DNA from: Okapia johnstoni
Lineage: Eukaryota > Chordata > Mammalia > Artiodactyla > Giraffidae
Length of the DNA: 64,000 nucleotides
NCBI GenBank assembly: GCA_024291935.2
Contig: CM044326.1
Location: 34,037,948 to 34,101,947, forward strand
Reading direction: 5' to 3'
This document shows, in pieces, positions 1 through 12,600 of the stretch. Under the pieces are notes generated by a model, which saw only the letters and a list, made by a program, of their open reading frames with translations, had not been told where the DNA came from and searched no databases. The position numbers were made by a program, and so were the translations under genes. How positions within the stretch are numbered: position 1 is the first letter of the stretch; each line of letters starts with the position of its first letter.

Positions 1-871
1 AAATAAATATCCATGGATTGCTACTAACGTTAATGAAAAAACATATTCTGAAAGGCTGCTTGATGGAGGACTATGAAGGGAGTTTAAGGAGCATCCCTCC
101 AGTCATTTATCCTCCCGACCCTTCTGATCTCTCTGTTGTGTTTATATGGATGATCTGACCTGGGAACAGAAGTGATCTACGGGACGGGAGGGCGCTCTCA
201 TTGTGATCTGAAATACCCAATATTTAAACACAGGTGAATAATAAATGATCAGCTGCAAGTTAGTCAGTAGTAATAATTTTGTGATTCAGCTGTCAAAGTT
301 CCTCCTGCACTGTGTGTCTGGAGGACTAGAGGAATATTGGATTAGGCGGCATGTGACATGACATTTCTTCTTTGATTCATTTGTTGAGGAGTATGTACAG
401 GGCATGAAAGAGGCTAGTAGACTTTGCCTTTAAGAGGCTTATGGCCTTATGGAGAGAGGTGCAGAGTGGACCACAAACAGGTATTTGGCAGAGGACAGGG
501 TGCACACAGAAGGAGGAAAGACATCTGCTCTGAGGCCTACCTACCAGGTTGGTCCTGGGAGATTAGAATCTACAGCATCACATATTCAATTTTGGACACT
601 AAGTATCCGTTAATTCGGCCTTTAATATTATCTAAACACGAGTGTGGCTCTCTCCCTCTGCCTCTCTTTTTGAGTAAAGGACCTAAAATGGGGGCTCGGG
701 ACACACTCTGTCCTCAAGTTGAGGGACTGTGTCTTACTGACCTCTGTGTCTTCCATGCGTGGCCCAGTGCCTGATGCTTAGCTGGTGCTCATGGTCATTA
801 TTGATGTCCACAGTCATGTAGTCACACCACCAGGGGTGTTTAATTCTTTAGGCTGAAGTATAGTGCACATT

Positions 872-1135
872 GGGCTTCCCAGGTGGCACAAAGTGGTAAA
901 AAAAAAAAAAAAACCAAAAACTCGCCTGCTAATGCAGGAGATGTAAGAGACGTTGGTTCGATCCCTGGGTTGGGAAGATCCCCTGAAGGAGGGCATGGCA
1001 GCCCACTCCAGTATTCTTGCCTGGAGAATCCCACGGACAGAGGAGCTGGAGGAGAATCCCATGAACAGGTGGGCTACAGCCTATAGGGTCACAGAGAGCT
1101 GGACACAACTGGATCGATTTAGCATGCATGCATAG
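872..1135 (+). repeat. Bov-tA-type SINE
   Basis: Starts gggcttcccaggtggc and runs through the diagnostic cccactccagtattcttgcc and ggacagaggagctgg segments. An A-rich run interrupts the tRNA-like head at about 899-912. Confidence 0.9.
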
Positions 1136-1139
1136 CAGA

Positions 1140-1700
1140 AATTATGTTGGCGGGGGTGGGTCCCAAGACCACCTCTAGATTTGCTCAGAGAACTCACAGG
1201 ATTCAGGTTACACTCTTACTCACAGCTGTGATGTCCTCAGTGAAAGGATACAGAGCAGCGAAGGAGAAAGTGACGTGGGGCAAAGCCTAGAGGAAACGAG
1301 ACACAAGCTCCCAAGTCCTCTCCTCGTGGAGTTACACAGGACGCGCTTCATTCTTCCAGCAGCAAACTGTGACAGCACGTGTGAACTGTTTTCTGTAAGT
1401 GCAGCTCATGAGAGCCCCAGTGCCCGGGGATTTTACTGGGAGCTGAGAACACAGGCACCCTCTGCAGATTCACTGCAAACCATGCTGCTTGCTCAAAAGC
1501 AGTAGGCATTGTGAGTGACTCTTACTGTGCAGAGACTGGTGGGAGCCCTTCCCAAATCCGGGTTCGCAGATGGCAGCCAGGGCCAACCTTGCAAGCAGAT
1601 GTCTCTGTGGAGAGTGGCTTTAAGGCCCGCCATGTGAGCCTTTTTCTGCACAGTGATAGACTGTGTCTCTTTTCAGGGAAGTATCTGGGCATTCCAGTGT
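1140..1700. repeat. LTR-like relic (old endogenous retroelement)
   Basis: Wording such as gtcccaagaccacctctaga and the aaaggatacagagc segment resembles an ancient mammalian LTR seen in many genomes. The family is not fixed from memory. No coding capacity is seen. Confidence 0.4.
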
Positions 1701-2053
1701 AGTCCATCCAGGAGAAGGGAAAGGTTTAGTGTTGTTTTAATGAGCAGCAGTTATTCCCTGGCTGTTCCTGTGACGAGTAAGAGTGGGGTTAGGCAGGTCA
1801 GGTGGGTCTTCCTGAGGACCAGAAGATGTATTACTCAGGAGAAGCGTCCGTCTGGTTGAATTTCCCCACGAAGTTTCAAGTTTGGAGGCTCCCTAAGAAA
1901 CTGGTCGAAGTTTTATGATGCTCCAAACTGAACAGACTAGTGGTCAGCCACACACAGGGCCTGCACTTTGGTCATTTGTTTTGAAGGAGCTTCTTGGGAG
2001 GATTCACCCAAGAATCTTACTGGTCTGGTTCCAGGACTTACTGGGCAGCTTAC

Positions 2054-2270
2054 CTGGGTTTTCCTGGTGGCTCAGATGGTAAAGCGTCTGCCTGCAATGC
2101 GAGAGACCTGGGTTCGACCCCTGGGTTGGGGAGATACCCTGGAGAAGAAAATGGCAACCCACTCCAGTACCCTTGCCTGGAAAATTCCATGGACAGAGGA
2201 GCCTGGTAGGCTACAGTCCATGGGGTCGCAAAGAGTCGGACCCGACTGAGCGACTTCACTTAACTTCACT
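2054..2270 (+). repeat. Bov-tA-type SINE
   Basis: Well-preserved copy: ttcctggtggctcagatggt start, tRNA-like B box ggttcgaccc, cccactccagta and ggacagaggagcctgg, ending near gactgagcgacttcac. Confidence 0.93.
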
Positions 2271-2991
2271 ACCTGTTTGAGGGAGGCTCCGGGCTTTAGT
2301 TGAAGCTGTGGTTGTCAAGCGGGTTACAGCTTCTGGTCTTAGTCAGAAGGGCTCTGATACTTCTACCCTGAAGACCCCGCCAGGGCTGAGCCCTGCCTTT
2401 ACTCCAGCCAACTGCTGGAGGGCGAGCGGGAAGAACTGTAGAACTGGCAGAACAGCTTCAAAGTCCTGCCGTGCTGGGAGCTCGGTCAGTTACTTTTTAC
2501 TCAGGGAAGACTTGGTTAGGAGGGACTGTACGGCTTAAACATCCGCAGTTTGGGGGCTTAGAGCGGCCCCAGGGGTTCTTGAGAGACCTGTCTGTTCACG
2601 CACCATGCAGCCCCCTGCGTGCTTCTGGCACCCTGCGGACACGCTGCTCATTCAGGGAAAGGCGCTGAGGAAGGCTGTAGTCAGACCTGTTTCTCTTTAC
2701 CCTAACCTGCGTTCCCTAAGTGTATTTGCTCATGGAACCCCCTCTTGGGGAGTACCCATTACTGTCTTGGGGGTACTGGTGTTTTGCAGAACTCAGTTTG
2801 GAAAATAGTCGTTGAGAGACTATCAGTGTTCTCGGGTAGCTTTCCTGCGAGTGATGCTTGGGGAGGCCCTTCCTGGTGTGATGACCCAGCTTCTTCTCAC
2901 GCAAAGTGCAGGCGGTCATGAGGCTTGGCTTCCATCATGCTGTTTGCTTAGGACTGTGGCTTTTAGTGTACAGATTTCCTTACATGTGAAT

Positions 2992-3390
2992 TGCTGTTCA
3001 GTCGCTGAGTCGTGTCTGACTCTTTGGAACCCCATGAACTGCAGCACGCCAGGCTTCCCTGTCCTTTACCATCTCCCTGAGTTTGCTCAAATGCATGTCC
3101 ATTGAGTCAGTGACACTATCTAACCATCTCATCCTCTGCCTCCTCCTTCTCCGTTTGCCTTCAGTCTTTCCCAGCATTAGGGTCTTTTCCAGTGAATCAG
3201 CTCTTTGCATTAGTGGCCAAAGCACTGGAGCTTCAACTTCAGCATCAGTCCTTCCAATGAATATTTAGGACTGATCTCCTTTAGGATGGACTGGTTGGAT
3301 CTCCTTGCAGTCCAAGGGACTCTCAAGAGTCTTCTCCAGCACCACAGCTCAAAAGCATCAACTCTTCGGTGCTCAGCCTTCTTTATGAAT
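2992..3390 (-). repeat. BovB LINE 3' end fragment
   Basis: The plus strand shows the reverse complement of the BovB 3' end (gttcagtcgctgagtcgtgt, then catctcatcctctg and ggatctccttgcagtccaag). It is truncated after the cagccttctt segment, so only the 3' part is present. Confidence 0.85.
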
Positions 3391-4254
3391 GGAATGGTCG
3401 TAATACTAAAACCGTATTTCATTGTCCCAAGCATTCTTTTTTTTTTTTTTGCTGTTGTTTTTTGTGTGTTTGTCTTCATGTAATGTAGTTTATGTCCAAC
3501 TCTTGTAAGTTGCTAGGACCAAGTGCTGTTAGTGTTGGGGCTGGCAGTCCTGCCCAGAGAGTTTTCATTTGGGACAGAGGAGCCACCTGGGAAATAGGAC
3601 GGAGACCTGTTTCAGAAGCCAAAAGTGGCTCTCTGGAGCTAACTACGGAAGAGGGCATCCGGTCTCCCTGTGAGGGGGTCTGTGGGGGAGGTAAGTAGGT
3701 CCTGAACTCTGCTTTCCTCATTCAAGAGGTGGTCTCAGTCTGCTTTAGTCGTGAGGACCATGAGTCTCACTACACTTCACAGTGTGGAGGTGTGTCATAA
3801 TTATAACCGTTAATTAAGGCTGAACTTGAGACCAGGACAGGTCTGGAGCAGGAGGGCCTGGCTCTCCTGGGAACTAGAACCATGGTGACAGCCAGCTCTT
3901 GTTGGGTCTGGGCAGTGGGGCTTGTGACCGTGACTGTTCCGACAGTAATACGATCTGGGTCTGTTTTTCTTTGTGCCTTTCCCTGCATATACTCTTTACT
4001 GTATATCTTTTCTGTTCCTCATACTTTCTCCTTATTCCTAACTTTGGCTTGCTTTTTTTTCTTCCAGTTTTTAAATATTGGAGTATAATGTCCATCCAGA
4101 AAACTGCACGAGTTGTGAGTACAGGTTGGTGAGTTTTCAGACAGTGAACATTCTCGTTAACCTGCTGCACAGTCAGGGAACAGAGCATCACTGTGTCCTG
4201 AAGTCCCCAGGGTAACCACCGTTTTGACTCGGACACCACAGAGCTGTCTATTTT

Positions 4255-4634
4255 AACAGCTTTACTGAGATATAATTTACATACTATAATGTTCACCCAG
4301 TTAAAGTATATGATTCAGTGATTGTTGGCATTTTTACTGAGTGCTGCAACCATCATCATAATCTGTTAAAGAAATTTCATCATCATCCCCAAAAGAAACC
4401 AGTGTCAACTCACATCGATTCCCCCTTTCCTCCAGACCCCGCCCTCCCTCGCCAAGCACTAATCTACTTTCTGTGTCCGTGGATTTGCCTGTTCTGGACA
4501 TTTCATGTAAATAGCCTTTTGTGCTTGGCTTCTTTTACTTAGCATACTGTTTGCAAGGCTCATCCGTGTTGCGGCATGTGTCTCTCTCTCTGGCCGACTG
4601 CTACCCTGGATGGACAGACCACACTCTGTTGGCC
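4255..4634 (-). repeat. L1M-type LINE fragment, part 1
   Basis: Antisense L1M wording (tttactgagatataatttac; aatctactttctgtgtccgt; ggatttgcctgttctgg). The element is interrupted by a SINE and resumes at 4817. Confidence 0.7.
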
Positions 4635-4807
4635 CGTTTGATCTACCTGGCTGTGCCAGGCTTCGTTGCGGCACTCAGAATCTTCATTTATTGCGGCACA
4701 CAGGATCTTCAGTTGCAGCTGTGGGATCTAGTTCCCTGATTAGGGCTCGAAGCTCGGTCCCTACGTTGGGAGTGCAGGGTCTTAACCATTGGACCGCCAG
4801 GAAGTCC
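4635..4807 (-). repeat. CHR-type tRNA-derived SINE inserted in L1M
   Basis: Reverse orientation: ggctgtgccaggcttcgttg, then ttccctgattagggctcgaa, ending aaccattggaccgccaggaa. It is flanked by near-identical ctgttggcc (4626-4634) and ctgttgacc (4808-4816), which look like target-site duplications. Confidence 0.8.
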
Positions 4808-4816
4808 CTGTTGACC

Positions 4817-4990
4817 AGTTCGTTAGCTGATGGACGTTCCTTTTCTTCCCACTTTTGGCTATCGTGAAAATGTTTCCGTGAACATATGTGTACTGGCTGT
4901 TGTTTAGGCTTAGGCTTTCAGTTTTCTTGAGTCTGTGCCCCCGAGCGGAATTCTGAGTCATCGCTGTATTTATACTTCTGACACAAGTGA
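4817..4990 (-). repeat. L1M-type LINE fragment, part 2
   Basis: Resumes the L1M reading after the SINE (agctgatggacgttcc, then cacttttggctatcg). Together with part 1 it shows an insertion into an older LINE. Confidence 0.6.
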
Positions 4991-6546
4991 ATGGGAATGT
5001 ATAGGATTTTAAAGAAAATACAAACATTGTGTCATTTTACCTGGAAATACTTTAGTATCAAAACTTCTTGCTGATGGATAAGCACTTTTAAAATCTTTAA
5101 GCATACTATTTCTAAAAAACCTTACTCTAAAAAACTGGGCCTTTTTTCTGTTAGTTTGTTCAAATCAGAATTCACACAAGGTATTTTAAAATGTGCTCTG
5201 GCTGAAAGAGAAAGCCCTCCTGTGGAGCAGGATCGTTTTGAAAGCCTGCTCTCTGTTGATGCGGGTTTGGGACCTGCCAGGGATGGGCTCCTTTTGGTCT
5301 AGGCTTGTTTAATAGGTTTCTGGCCTGTCTGCTTCTGGTCAGCTCCACGCTCCGTGTTCTCTCCTAAACGTCCCTCTGAAGCCTGTCTTATTTCTGGCAT
5401 GCCTTGCTGCCTCAACCTATAGGAGTCTTCCTTGCTGTCTAAGGCAAGTGCTTGCATGGGGTGGGGCCTGGCTGCCTTCCTGACTTTCCAGTGACCTTGG
5501 TGCAAGGCTGAGTAGCTTGTTCACCTGTCAAAGTCTCACAACTGCTTTCTGCGAAGTTTGGTATTTGGTCTTCAGTCTTCTTCTCCTCTTATTTGGACCA
5601 CAGAAGCTCTTCCAACCCAATGAAGCGTTTGCTTTCGGGCTTCTCTCACGCTTTCCATTTCTGCTTGGAAAGGAGCACATTTCCCCTGTGCTCATGTCTG
5701 TCTGGAGAGCCCTTGTCAGGTGGTCATATTCACCACACTCTGTCATCCTGGCTCTTCTGCTGCTGTCCCTGGACTGCCAGGCTCAGTGGACGCTTGGTGT
5801 GTGAAAGGCAGAGTCGCTGCAGGCAGTCTTCCGCCGCGGGCTGTCCATCCTGATGAGCCGGGCCCTCCGGCGGCCAGCCTGCTCTCTGCCCCCTCACTGC
5901 TTCACCGCGTGGTTTCGGCCTTTGTTCCCAGCACGCTCCAGGATACTCCTTTCTGCACCTGTCAGGGTTCGCTCAGGAAGACAGGAGCTTCTCCAGGTAT
6001 TTCAGGTGGCAAGGGATTTAACGTAGTGACCTGGAGGCTTCTAGAACCACTGTCTGTGCTCAGGTGACGGTGGTGGCCGCAAAGCCAGGGAGACGTGCTG
6101 TCAGCTTCCAGAAAATCCGGGGACGAGGGCCCCAGGAGCCTGCCGCAGGTCCACCGGGCCTCGTGTGGGACCTCGCAGGGCGGTTTTCAGGAGAGTGCTC
6201 TCTGGCCGCTGGGGCACGGCCGCGCCTGCCCGGGCTCGCCGCTCCCACGAGGGCCACCCATGTTGCCCGGCCTGGGCGCCTCTGCTCTCGCGTCCTGTAG
6301 GGGTCCCGAGCCTTTCCTCACCTCGTGGCTCCCCGCTGCACGAGGGGGACAGAGACTGTGTGTTGCCAGCACACAACCCAGCTTTTCTTAAAATGAGGGA
6401 GCACCAAGCCTTAGAAAACGTAAGCAAAGCATCCTCGATGTGTTGCTGTTGGATTGTCTTACAGACGAAGACATCTGCTGTCTGGAAGCAGGTGTGAAAC
6501 AGATGCGTAAATAAACTTTTATTTTTATAATTGCTTTTATTTATAG

Positions 6547-6661
6547 ACTACAAAGCAATTGGCAAAATAGGAGAGGGAACGTTTTCTGAAGTTATGAAGA
6601 TGCAGAACCTGAGAGATGGAAACTACTACGCATGTAAACAGATGAAACAACACTTTGAAAG
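6547..6661 (+). CDS. MOK: MOK coding exon 2 (residues 3-41)
   Basis: The exon lies between a T-rich acceptor ending ttatag and a gtaggc donor. It encodes the N-lobe start, from the second base of the Asn3 codon through Gln-Met-Lys-Gln-His-Phe-Glu. The glycine-rich loop GEGTFSEV and the ATP-binding lysine in YYACK (Lys33) are both visible. It enters after the first base of a codon and leaves two bases (AG) of a Ser codon completed by the next exon. Confidence 0.95.
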
Positions 6662-9600
6662 GTAGGCAGCCCGAGACCTATTTGAGACTAAAACAGATGC
6701 AGGTTAAATGGACAAGAGCAACTTAATGGGAAAATTGTTATCATGTGATAACATGTACACCAGATTTCTTTGGGCAGAGAGGATTATAGGCTCATCTTAT
6801 GTTTATCGTACTGGAATTTTTTCATGTCCCAGTTTACTATAGTACTAATAAATAATGGTCACAGAAATTTAAACTGGAGAAGTATACCTCACTTTAAACC
6901 ATCTATATGTTCCTAAGAGTTGTGTTTGTTGGATTTTGATAATTGGAACCTTAGATTAGAGATACAGAGGTTCTTGTAATTTAATTAGCTGTGACTCAGT
7001 TACTGTGTTGAAACATAACTTTCAGATAAGGTTAGAGAAACGTACTCCCTGGGAGGGACCGGTGCACTTCGTGGTGCGGGGAGCCCCTGGTTCTCGCTTT
7101 GTCCCTTCCAGACTGCCGTGGCCTTTCCCACGGAGCAGTGGAGTCCTCGTGTTCACAGCCTCTCACCATGTGTCACCCTGAGTCAGAGACCAGGTGTGAT
7201 TAGGAAACTGTCAGAATAAGGAGATAAGTGGTGGCGTCACTGCGGCTTTTCAGTGAAGGCGTTTGAATCTCAGCCTTTTTTAATATCAAAGGAGTTGAAG
7301 CCTCTGAATGTCTAAGGCAACGTTTTAAAAAACATAATAATCCCCCTCCTGAAAATGTGGAGCCTTCTGAGTGTTTTGGGGTATAGGACTTGGTTTCAGA
7401 CTCTTAGGATGCAAAGATAGTGTTTCAAATCGGAGAGCAGTTTAGGCCTGTTAACCACGTCAAGGAGAATGGGTAACAGTAATGTCGCCCTGGTGACATC
7501 CCCACAGGGCAGGCGTCATCATCCCTGTTTTGCACCTGAGGAGAGGTGGTTAGCGATGTGAGGTAACTTGACCGTGGCCACCTAGGTCACTGGGCGGGCA
7601 GAGCCAGGCCAAAGCCTATGGTGTTTACCTGCTGCACCGACTCTGAGGTTACAGGGCCTTCTGCTTCTCCTCCTTTCTGTCACTTCTTCCTCCACACGTT
7701 CTGAATTCTCTGTATTTATTTATCCACTCCCCACCTCTGTCTTTACCTTTATGCTACGCCTGGTGGAGAATTTGCTGCCCAGTGTTCCCGATTACCCCCA
7801 TTGCCCAAGCAGACGGCCTCACTCAGCCACCGTGGACAAATGCTCCACAAACCCCGCAAAGCAAGACAGGACTCTGAGCGGCGAGTGGGATGCATTCGCT
7901 CGGTCAGAGGCCCGGGCTCCCTGTCAGCTCACTGCCGGGTGTGAGGTAGATGTGCTTGCAGACTGTAGGACTTGCCAGCTGCAATTTGGTGAAGACATAA
8001 ACACGAAATATGGGCTGGACAAAACGCCTGCAGACCCCAGGACTCGCAGGATGGTTGCTGTGTCAGAACCATGCAGAGTTGAGGCTGCTCTGGGGAACCA
8101 GCTGGCCAGGAGAGGTCACGTGGGTCGCCGATGGGCCTCCAGGAGGCAGAGAGACCTGTAACATTTGAGAAGCGCTCCCCTGAAAGGAGATTAGACTGGT
8201 TAGAGGGCAGTCCTTTGGGGAGGCAGGGAGCACTCAGTGTATCTGGAAAAGTGCCTTGGGCTGACCTCAGTCCCTGGGGAGAATGTGGAGCCACCTGAGG
8301 GACGCGGTTCCCACCAGGTCCACGATGCTGAAAGTACCTTGTCCACCCGGCCCTTGGCTTCCTTGTCGTGAGGCGCGGAGGACTGACCGAGGTGGGAAGG
8401 GGAAGGAGCCGTCCCGTGAGGCTCCTGGTAAACGCTCAGGAGACGCTGGCCCGTGTTACCGATGTGTGATCATTTGCTGTGTTTCAGAAGCAGTTGTCTT
8501 TACTTTAGAAGTGATTGATTAGAACACATTTTTCTTTTAAAAAACCCAAAATTAAAGATTTTTTATTAAAATATCACTGAATCAGTTATACTTTCCTTTT
8601 TTTTTTAACGTGTGTATGTGTGAGGCGGTTACTGACAGCCAGTTTCACATACTGGCTTTACTTAAAAGGAAATCACTGTGAGCTGGCCGTGTTCTGCGGC
8701 TCTTTGATCCAGAATCACCGATGGCGTCTCCGGCTTGGTTCTGACAGGTGTGTGCCGGCCCATGCAATCCAAACCCACGGGGAACAGGTTTCGCGTTTTC
8801 TCTTGTGAGCTCCCGTTTGCTCTTGTACGTGTGTTGATCGAAACCCACAGAGAACAGGCTTTGCATTTTCTCTTGTGAGCTCTCATTCGCTCTTAGACGT
8901 ATGTTGAAAACCACAGGCGACTGTAATCCAGTGCCCCCGTTTTTTATTTGGTAATTGTTCCAGCTAAAGTCGAGCCAGCCCTGGCTGTGGAGGGCACCTT
9001 CAGGTTGGCTCCTGTTCCTGTGGCAACCCCATCGTTCTCTTCTTTTTAAACCTCTGTTTTTGCTACTGGAGTGTCGGCATCTTGAGGTCCTCTCAGCAGA
9101 CAGAGCTAGCATGTATGTACACTAACCTCTCTCTTCATTCAGATAACCCTGAGTGCCCACTGGTGGAAACAAATGGCCGAATGAATAAGCAGATTGGGAT
9201 GAGGGGAGATTTGTTTCTCATTTATGATTCATAGATGCAGAGAGGAATGAGGGAAGTGGAAAACCATCATTAGAATAAGGAATCATTTCTGCAGCAAGAT
9301 AAATTTATGAGTGCTAAAATTAGTAAGCTAAAACTTGAAAGAGAATAGAATTTCTGCACAGCCTCAAATGATCTCCTGAATATTTATCAATTACCGTGGT
9401 GGTTTTAACTTATGTCCACAAATTGCTGTTTCTTCCTCCGGGAGGTGGGGCTTAATTTCCTTCCATTTGACTGAGGTCTGGACTTGATGACTTGCTTATA
9501 AAGAGTAGAAAATGCAAGGGAAAGATAGTTAACTTTACAGAGAAAAGCTTGGTAGATGCTACTTAACTAAATCATTCATATCAGCGTCATCAGTAATAAG

Positions 9601-12600
9601 ACATATTGATATCACATACCTTCTGATCAATGGCATGGGAAGAGCGTGTCCCCTCCGTAGTATTCTTTTCCAAAGGTCTGTAATCTCAGTTGATTTATGA
9701 GAATATGTCAGAAGAGCCCTCACTGAGGGGCATTCTACAAAACACCGGCCCAGTCCTCCTGAAAACGGTGAAGATAATGACACAGACAGACTGTGGTGCT
9801 GTCACAGAGTCGGGGGGACATGGCCGCTTTATTGCAGTGTGGTCTGCTGGATCCCAGGAGAGAAAAAGGCATCAGTGGAAGAACTGGGCAAATCCAAGTA
9901 AAGTGTCTAGACTAGTGTGCAGAGTTGTACCAGTGCTCCTTTTCAGGTTTGGTAGCTGTTACGTGAGATGTTAACATTAGGGGAAGCCGGGCGAGAGGGG
10001 CTTCCTTTGCTGTCATTGCAACTCTGCTGTCAATCTAAAGTCATTTCAAAATTAAAAAGCAAATCAGGACGAACAGAAAATAACCGTAGAGGATCCGGAA
10101 TGAGTCATATTGCACGTAGCTCCTAACGTTGAAAAAGATATTGCTGTTACTTCTGTTTTACAGGAAGACATGACTGTAGTTTCTAGAAGAAAGACAACTG
10201 CATTTGGTGTCACTTCTAGGAGTTCTGTTGCTAACCATTTATTGGATATTCCAGTGCCACTGATCCTTGATCCACAAGTTTAATTCTGTTCTTTGGTTTT
10301 ATTTTTCTTTTTCAACCATGAAAGTAGTATCTCCAGCTTTTAGAGCTCTGGAATATAATATCTGTCATCACTATAAAACTAGTTTAATCTTATTCATTTG
10401 AAGAATAATTTTAGGTTGCCTTAAAAATCCATTTCTGCTCTGCTTATGATTGAGTGAAACCTCAGAGTCACCTTGCGCAGTTGTGTGGGTGATGTGGGCA
10501 AGGAGAGTCAGTCAATAACAGAGGCAAGTCACGCTGAGTCACACAGCTAGAAGGAGCTTGGTTTCAGAGCCTCTGACCCACCTCCTCCCACTGTTACTTC
10601 CAGCCCTTCCTTTCTGCTCCTCTGAAATAGAAATCGATGGCTTTGGCAGTCACCTTTGCTCATAGGAAGTCAAGGTGAGGTATTATAATAGGCCAGTTCA
10701 TTAGTACTGTGTCGGGAGGGGCGTTTGCAGCTCCTGAGATTTGTCTTCCCTCAGTGGCTCAAAGCCTTAGTTTGGAGATGATGAAGTTAGTTACTTGCAT
10801 AAGGCCAGCAGCGTGGCCCAGCCGCTTTGATATTTTTTTGCTCTGTCTTCAGAGGGTTCTCCCGCCTGTACTCACCAGAAATACACTGTTAATAAGATGC
10901 TCTTTTTTTTATGCTAGGACTGTATTCTTCCTTTAGAAATCTTGTAAAGAAATGGAATGAATCATTAAAAAAGTCGTTAGTCTTGATGTTTGTGGAATCT
11001 CTCTTTTTGTCCTGAAGCAGTAAGAGAAGTTCATGCAGATTCTCGCCTGCACAGGGTCACTCAGTGAGGGCAGAACCAACAGCTCTTCCACGTTTAGTTG
11101 CGTGCCCTTGGGCAGTTCCTTAACCCGTCTGTGGTTCCGTTTATTTACACAGTGGGAACAAGCACAGTTCCTGCCTGGTAGGGTCCCGGGGAGGGTTCGA
11201 TCAAAGGCGCCGGCGAAACGCGGCAGGGCCCGCTTGTCACCCAACAGTCGGTGCAAATTACTCAGCAAGACTGTTTGGAAAATTGAGCTATGATAATAAA
11301 TATGAGCAGCAATAGTAAAAATGAAGGTTACACAGGCTTCCCTGGTGGTCCACTGGTTAAGACTCCGTGTTTCCTTGGCAGAGAGCACAGGTTCAATTCC
11401 CAGTCGGGGAGCTAAGATCCTGCATGCCTCCTGGCACAACCGCTCCACCAAAAAAAAGGGAAGTTTACAGCTATTGTTCTCAGAGCATCTGGTGCCGTGC
11501 CCAGTACCAGGTGACCTGTGTGCACATGTCGCTTAATCCTCCCAGTAGCCCTAGCGGAGGGTCTTCCTTCAGATGAGGGTCCCTCCGCTAGAGGGGTGAG
11601 CTCCCAAAGCTGCCCAGTGTCCCTCAGCTGCCAAGGGGTAGAGCGGGTCTGGGACCCCCGTCTGTGTGGGGCCGGGGGCTGTGTCCTTGCAGTGCCCTGC
11701 TGCAGGAGGCAGTGCAGTGCCTGCTCTTGACTCAGAACACGCCTTTTCCCAAGTCACATCCCTCAGTGGTCCTCAAATTCTACAAAAATAAGTCTTCTGT
11801 GTGGGGTTCTAAATAAAAACAAAGAAACTCATGAGTCACTGTAAAGACTCTTTTACTTAAATAGGACATAATTACAGAACTTTTCGAGTATATACAAAGT
11901 AAACAGTAGTATGATGAACGCAGGTACCGCAGCCACCACCACCAAGCCTGTGATTTTTCATTAATCTGTGTAACTCCATCTGGTCTCCCGCCCCGCTTGG
12001 CTGCCGTCACGATTCAGTCACTCAGTCTTGCCTGACTCTTTTTGGCTCCGTGAACTGTAGCATGCCAGGCTTCTCTGTCCTTCACTGTCTCCCAGAATTT
12101 GCTAAAACTCAAGTCCATCGAGTCGGTGATGCCATCCAACCATCTCATCCTCTGTCGTCCCTTCTCCTCCTGCCTTCAGTCTTTCCCAGCATCAGGGTCT
12201 TTTCCAGTGAGTGAGTCAGTTCTTCGCATCAGGTGACCAAAGTATTGGAGCTTCAGCATCAGTCCTTACAATGAATATTCAGGACTGATTTCCTTTAGGA
12301 TTGACTAGTTGCATCTCCTTGCTATCCAAGGGACTCTCAAGAGTCTTCTCCAACACCACAGTTCAAAAGCGCCAATTCACTGTCTAGGTTTGTCATAGCT
12401 TTTCTTCCAAAGAACAAGTGTCTTTTAATTTCGTGGCTGCAGTCACTGTCCACATTGATTTTGTAGCCCAAGAAAATGAAATCTGACACTGTTTCCACTT
12501 TTTCCCCATCTATTTGCCATGAAATGATGGGACCTGAACCCATGATCTTTGTTTTTTGAATGTTGAGTTTTAAGCTTTTCACTCTCCTCTTTTACCTTCA

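Larger units (their letters stand above)
1..6546 (+). other. MOK: MOK intron 1 (3' part)
   Basis: No coding exon was recognised here. The stretch holds two Bov-tA SINEs, an LTR-like relic, a BovB 3' fragment and an L1M fragment split by a CHR-type SINE, each listed separately. The interval 6060-6350 is CpG-richer but shows no MOK start codon followed by a donor. The intron ends in a T-rich tract and the acceptor at 6545-6546. Confidence 0.75.

Noticed and set aside
6060..6350. CpG-richer patch just before MOK exon 2, considered as an alternative promoter
   Set aside because: No initiator ATG-AAG-A followed by a donor, no core promoter signs, and too short for a clear island by eye.
11335..11400. 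tRNA gene-like A/B boxes in this and other SINE heads
   Set aside because: They are internal promoters of tRNA-derived SINEs; no complete cloverleaf or anticodon arm of a working tRNA was seen.
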